Shown here piece after piece: positions 33,391 through 33,619 of a DNA stretch of 33,619 bases (the first letter of the stretch is position 1; every line of letters begins with the position of its first letter). The DNA comes from Phycisphaerales bacterium (lineage in GTDB: Bacteria; Planctomycetota; Phycisphaerae; Phycisphaerales; SM1A02): contig DTSO01000048.1 of NCBI GenBank assembly GCA_012965315.1, positions 1 to 33,619 on the forward strand, in the 5' to 3' direction. Made by a program: the position numbers and the translations under genes. The notes beneath the pieces were generated by a model that was not told where the DNA came from, did not search any database, and saw nothing but the letters and a program-made list of their open reading frames with translations.

Positions 33391-33619
33391 ATGAACAAAT
33401 CACTACTCGGATTAACAATTGCAACACTAGCAACCACTTCACTCATTGGATGTACTAAAACTGAAGAAGGTGCAGCTTGGGGTGCTGGAATCGGCGCACT
33501 TGCAGGTCAAGCTATCGGCGGTGACACAGGTGGGACACTAATCGGCGCAGGTGTTGGCGCTATTGTTGGGGGTGCTATTGGCAACGATCAAGAGCAACAA
33601 CAGCAAAGACAACGACGAT
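33391..33619 (+). CDS. Glycine-zipper lipoprotein, 3'-truncated by the window
   Basis: 76 codons are visible from ATG 33391; a strong AGGAGG ribosome site (33379-33384) precedes it by 6 bases. The N-terminus is a lipoprotein signal with lipobox 'LIGC' (Cys21). The mature part starts 'TKTEEGAAWGAGIGALAGQAIGG' and continues with repeated small-residue turns ('GAGVGAIVGGAIGND'), the glycine-zipper pattern of Rcs/SlyB/YMGG-type outer-membrane lipoproteins. A Gln/Arg-rich run begins at the window edge. Such lipoproteins often respond to envelope stress, but the role here is not shown. The strong ribosome site suggests high expression. Confidence 0.85.
   Translation, partial: MNKSLLGLTIATLATTSLIGCTKTEEGAAWGAGIGALAGQAIGGDTGGTLIGAGVGAIVGGAIGNDQEQQQQRQRR

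Noticed and set aside
1-33619. Defence, phage or mobile-element system
   Set aside because: No integrase, transposase, toxin-antitoxin pair, nuclease-helicase set, CRISPR repeats or tRNA-linked attachment sites could be found on either strand.

Overview
The window looks like a chromosomal segment of a Gram-negative bacterium with moderate GC (roughly 40-45% by eye). The best guess is a Planctomycetota (Phycisphaerae-like) genome or MAG. The reasons are a divergent type II secretion gene set, a POT peptide transporter carrying a pseudopilin-like insertion, a split glycine dehydrogenase (GcvPA/GcvPB) and many family-level hypothetical proteins. No phage, insertion sequence, CRISPR array, tRNA or recognisable defence island is visible. 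The taxonomic call is inference; the class A RNase P RNA gene and the sucC gene would settle it by phylogeny.

Layout. (1) 1-9214, plus strand: the distal part of a type II secretion operon. It holds a 5'-truncated gspJ, then gspK, a GspL/PilN-like gene, a GspM-like gene and a GspC-like gene, all joined by 4-8 bp overlaps. After 220 bp come a secretin gene (gspD) and an overlapping lipoprotein gene. The other genes of the system (ATPase, platform protein, GspG/H/I) are not in the window and may lie upstream. (2) 9222-14221, minus strand: a compact three-gene unit with a DUF255 thioredoxin-fold protein ending in a DsbD-alpha-like domain, a one-domain asparaginase-like protein, and the POT transporter with its GspG-like periplasmic insertion. 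(3) 14291-15142, plus strand: an orphan membrane protein. (4) 15165-21714, minus strand: nuoJKLMN, the membrane arm of complex I, with overlapping genes; nuoA-I are not here. (5) 21827-22974, plus strand: pgsA and pgpA, two consecutive steps of phosphatidylglycerol synthesis. (6) 22991-25839, minus strand: gcvPA-gcvPB. (7) 25884-27767, plus strand: a secreted M28 peptidase with PA and PDZ domains. (8) 27791-28218: a strong hairpin terminator, then rnpB on the minus strand. (9) 28253-29128, plus strand: a degenerate oxidoreductase-like protein. (10) 29136-33020, minus strand: sucC, a HAD phosphatase, a DUF418 membrane protein and an unrecognised protein. (11) 33021-33619: a long non-coding stretch with a structured RNA candidate, two palindromes and the start of a glycine-zipper lipoprotein gene.

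Functional links. Regions 1, 2 and 7 together suggest an organism that exports proteins and digests and imports peptides: a type II secretion system, a secreted metallopeptidase, a peptide transporter and disulfide-related factors. Regions 4, 5, 6 and 10 are housekeeping metabolism. The most unusual points are the pseudopilin-like domain inside the transporter, the terminator-ended RNA with two alternative stems at 33149-33258, and a perfect 16-bp palindrome just before pgsA.
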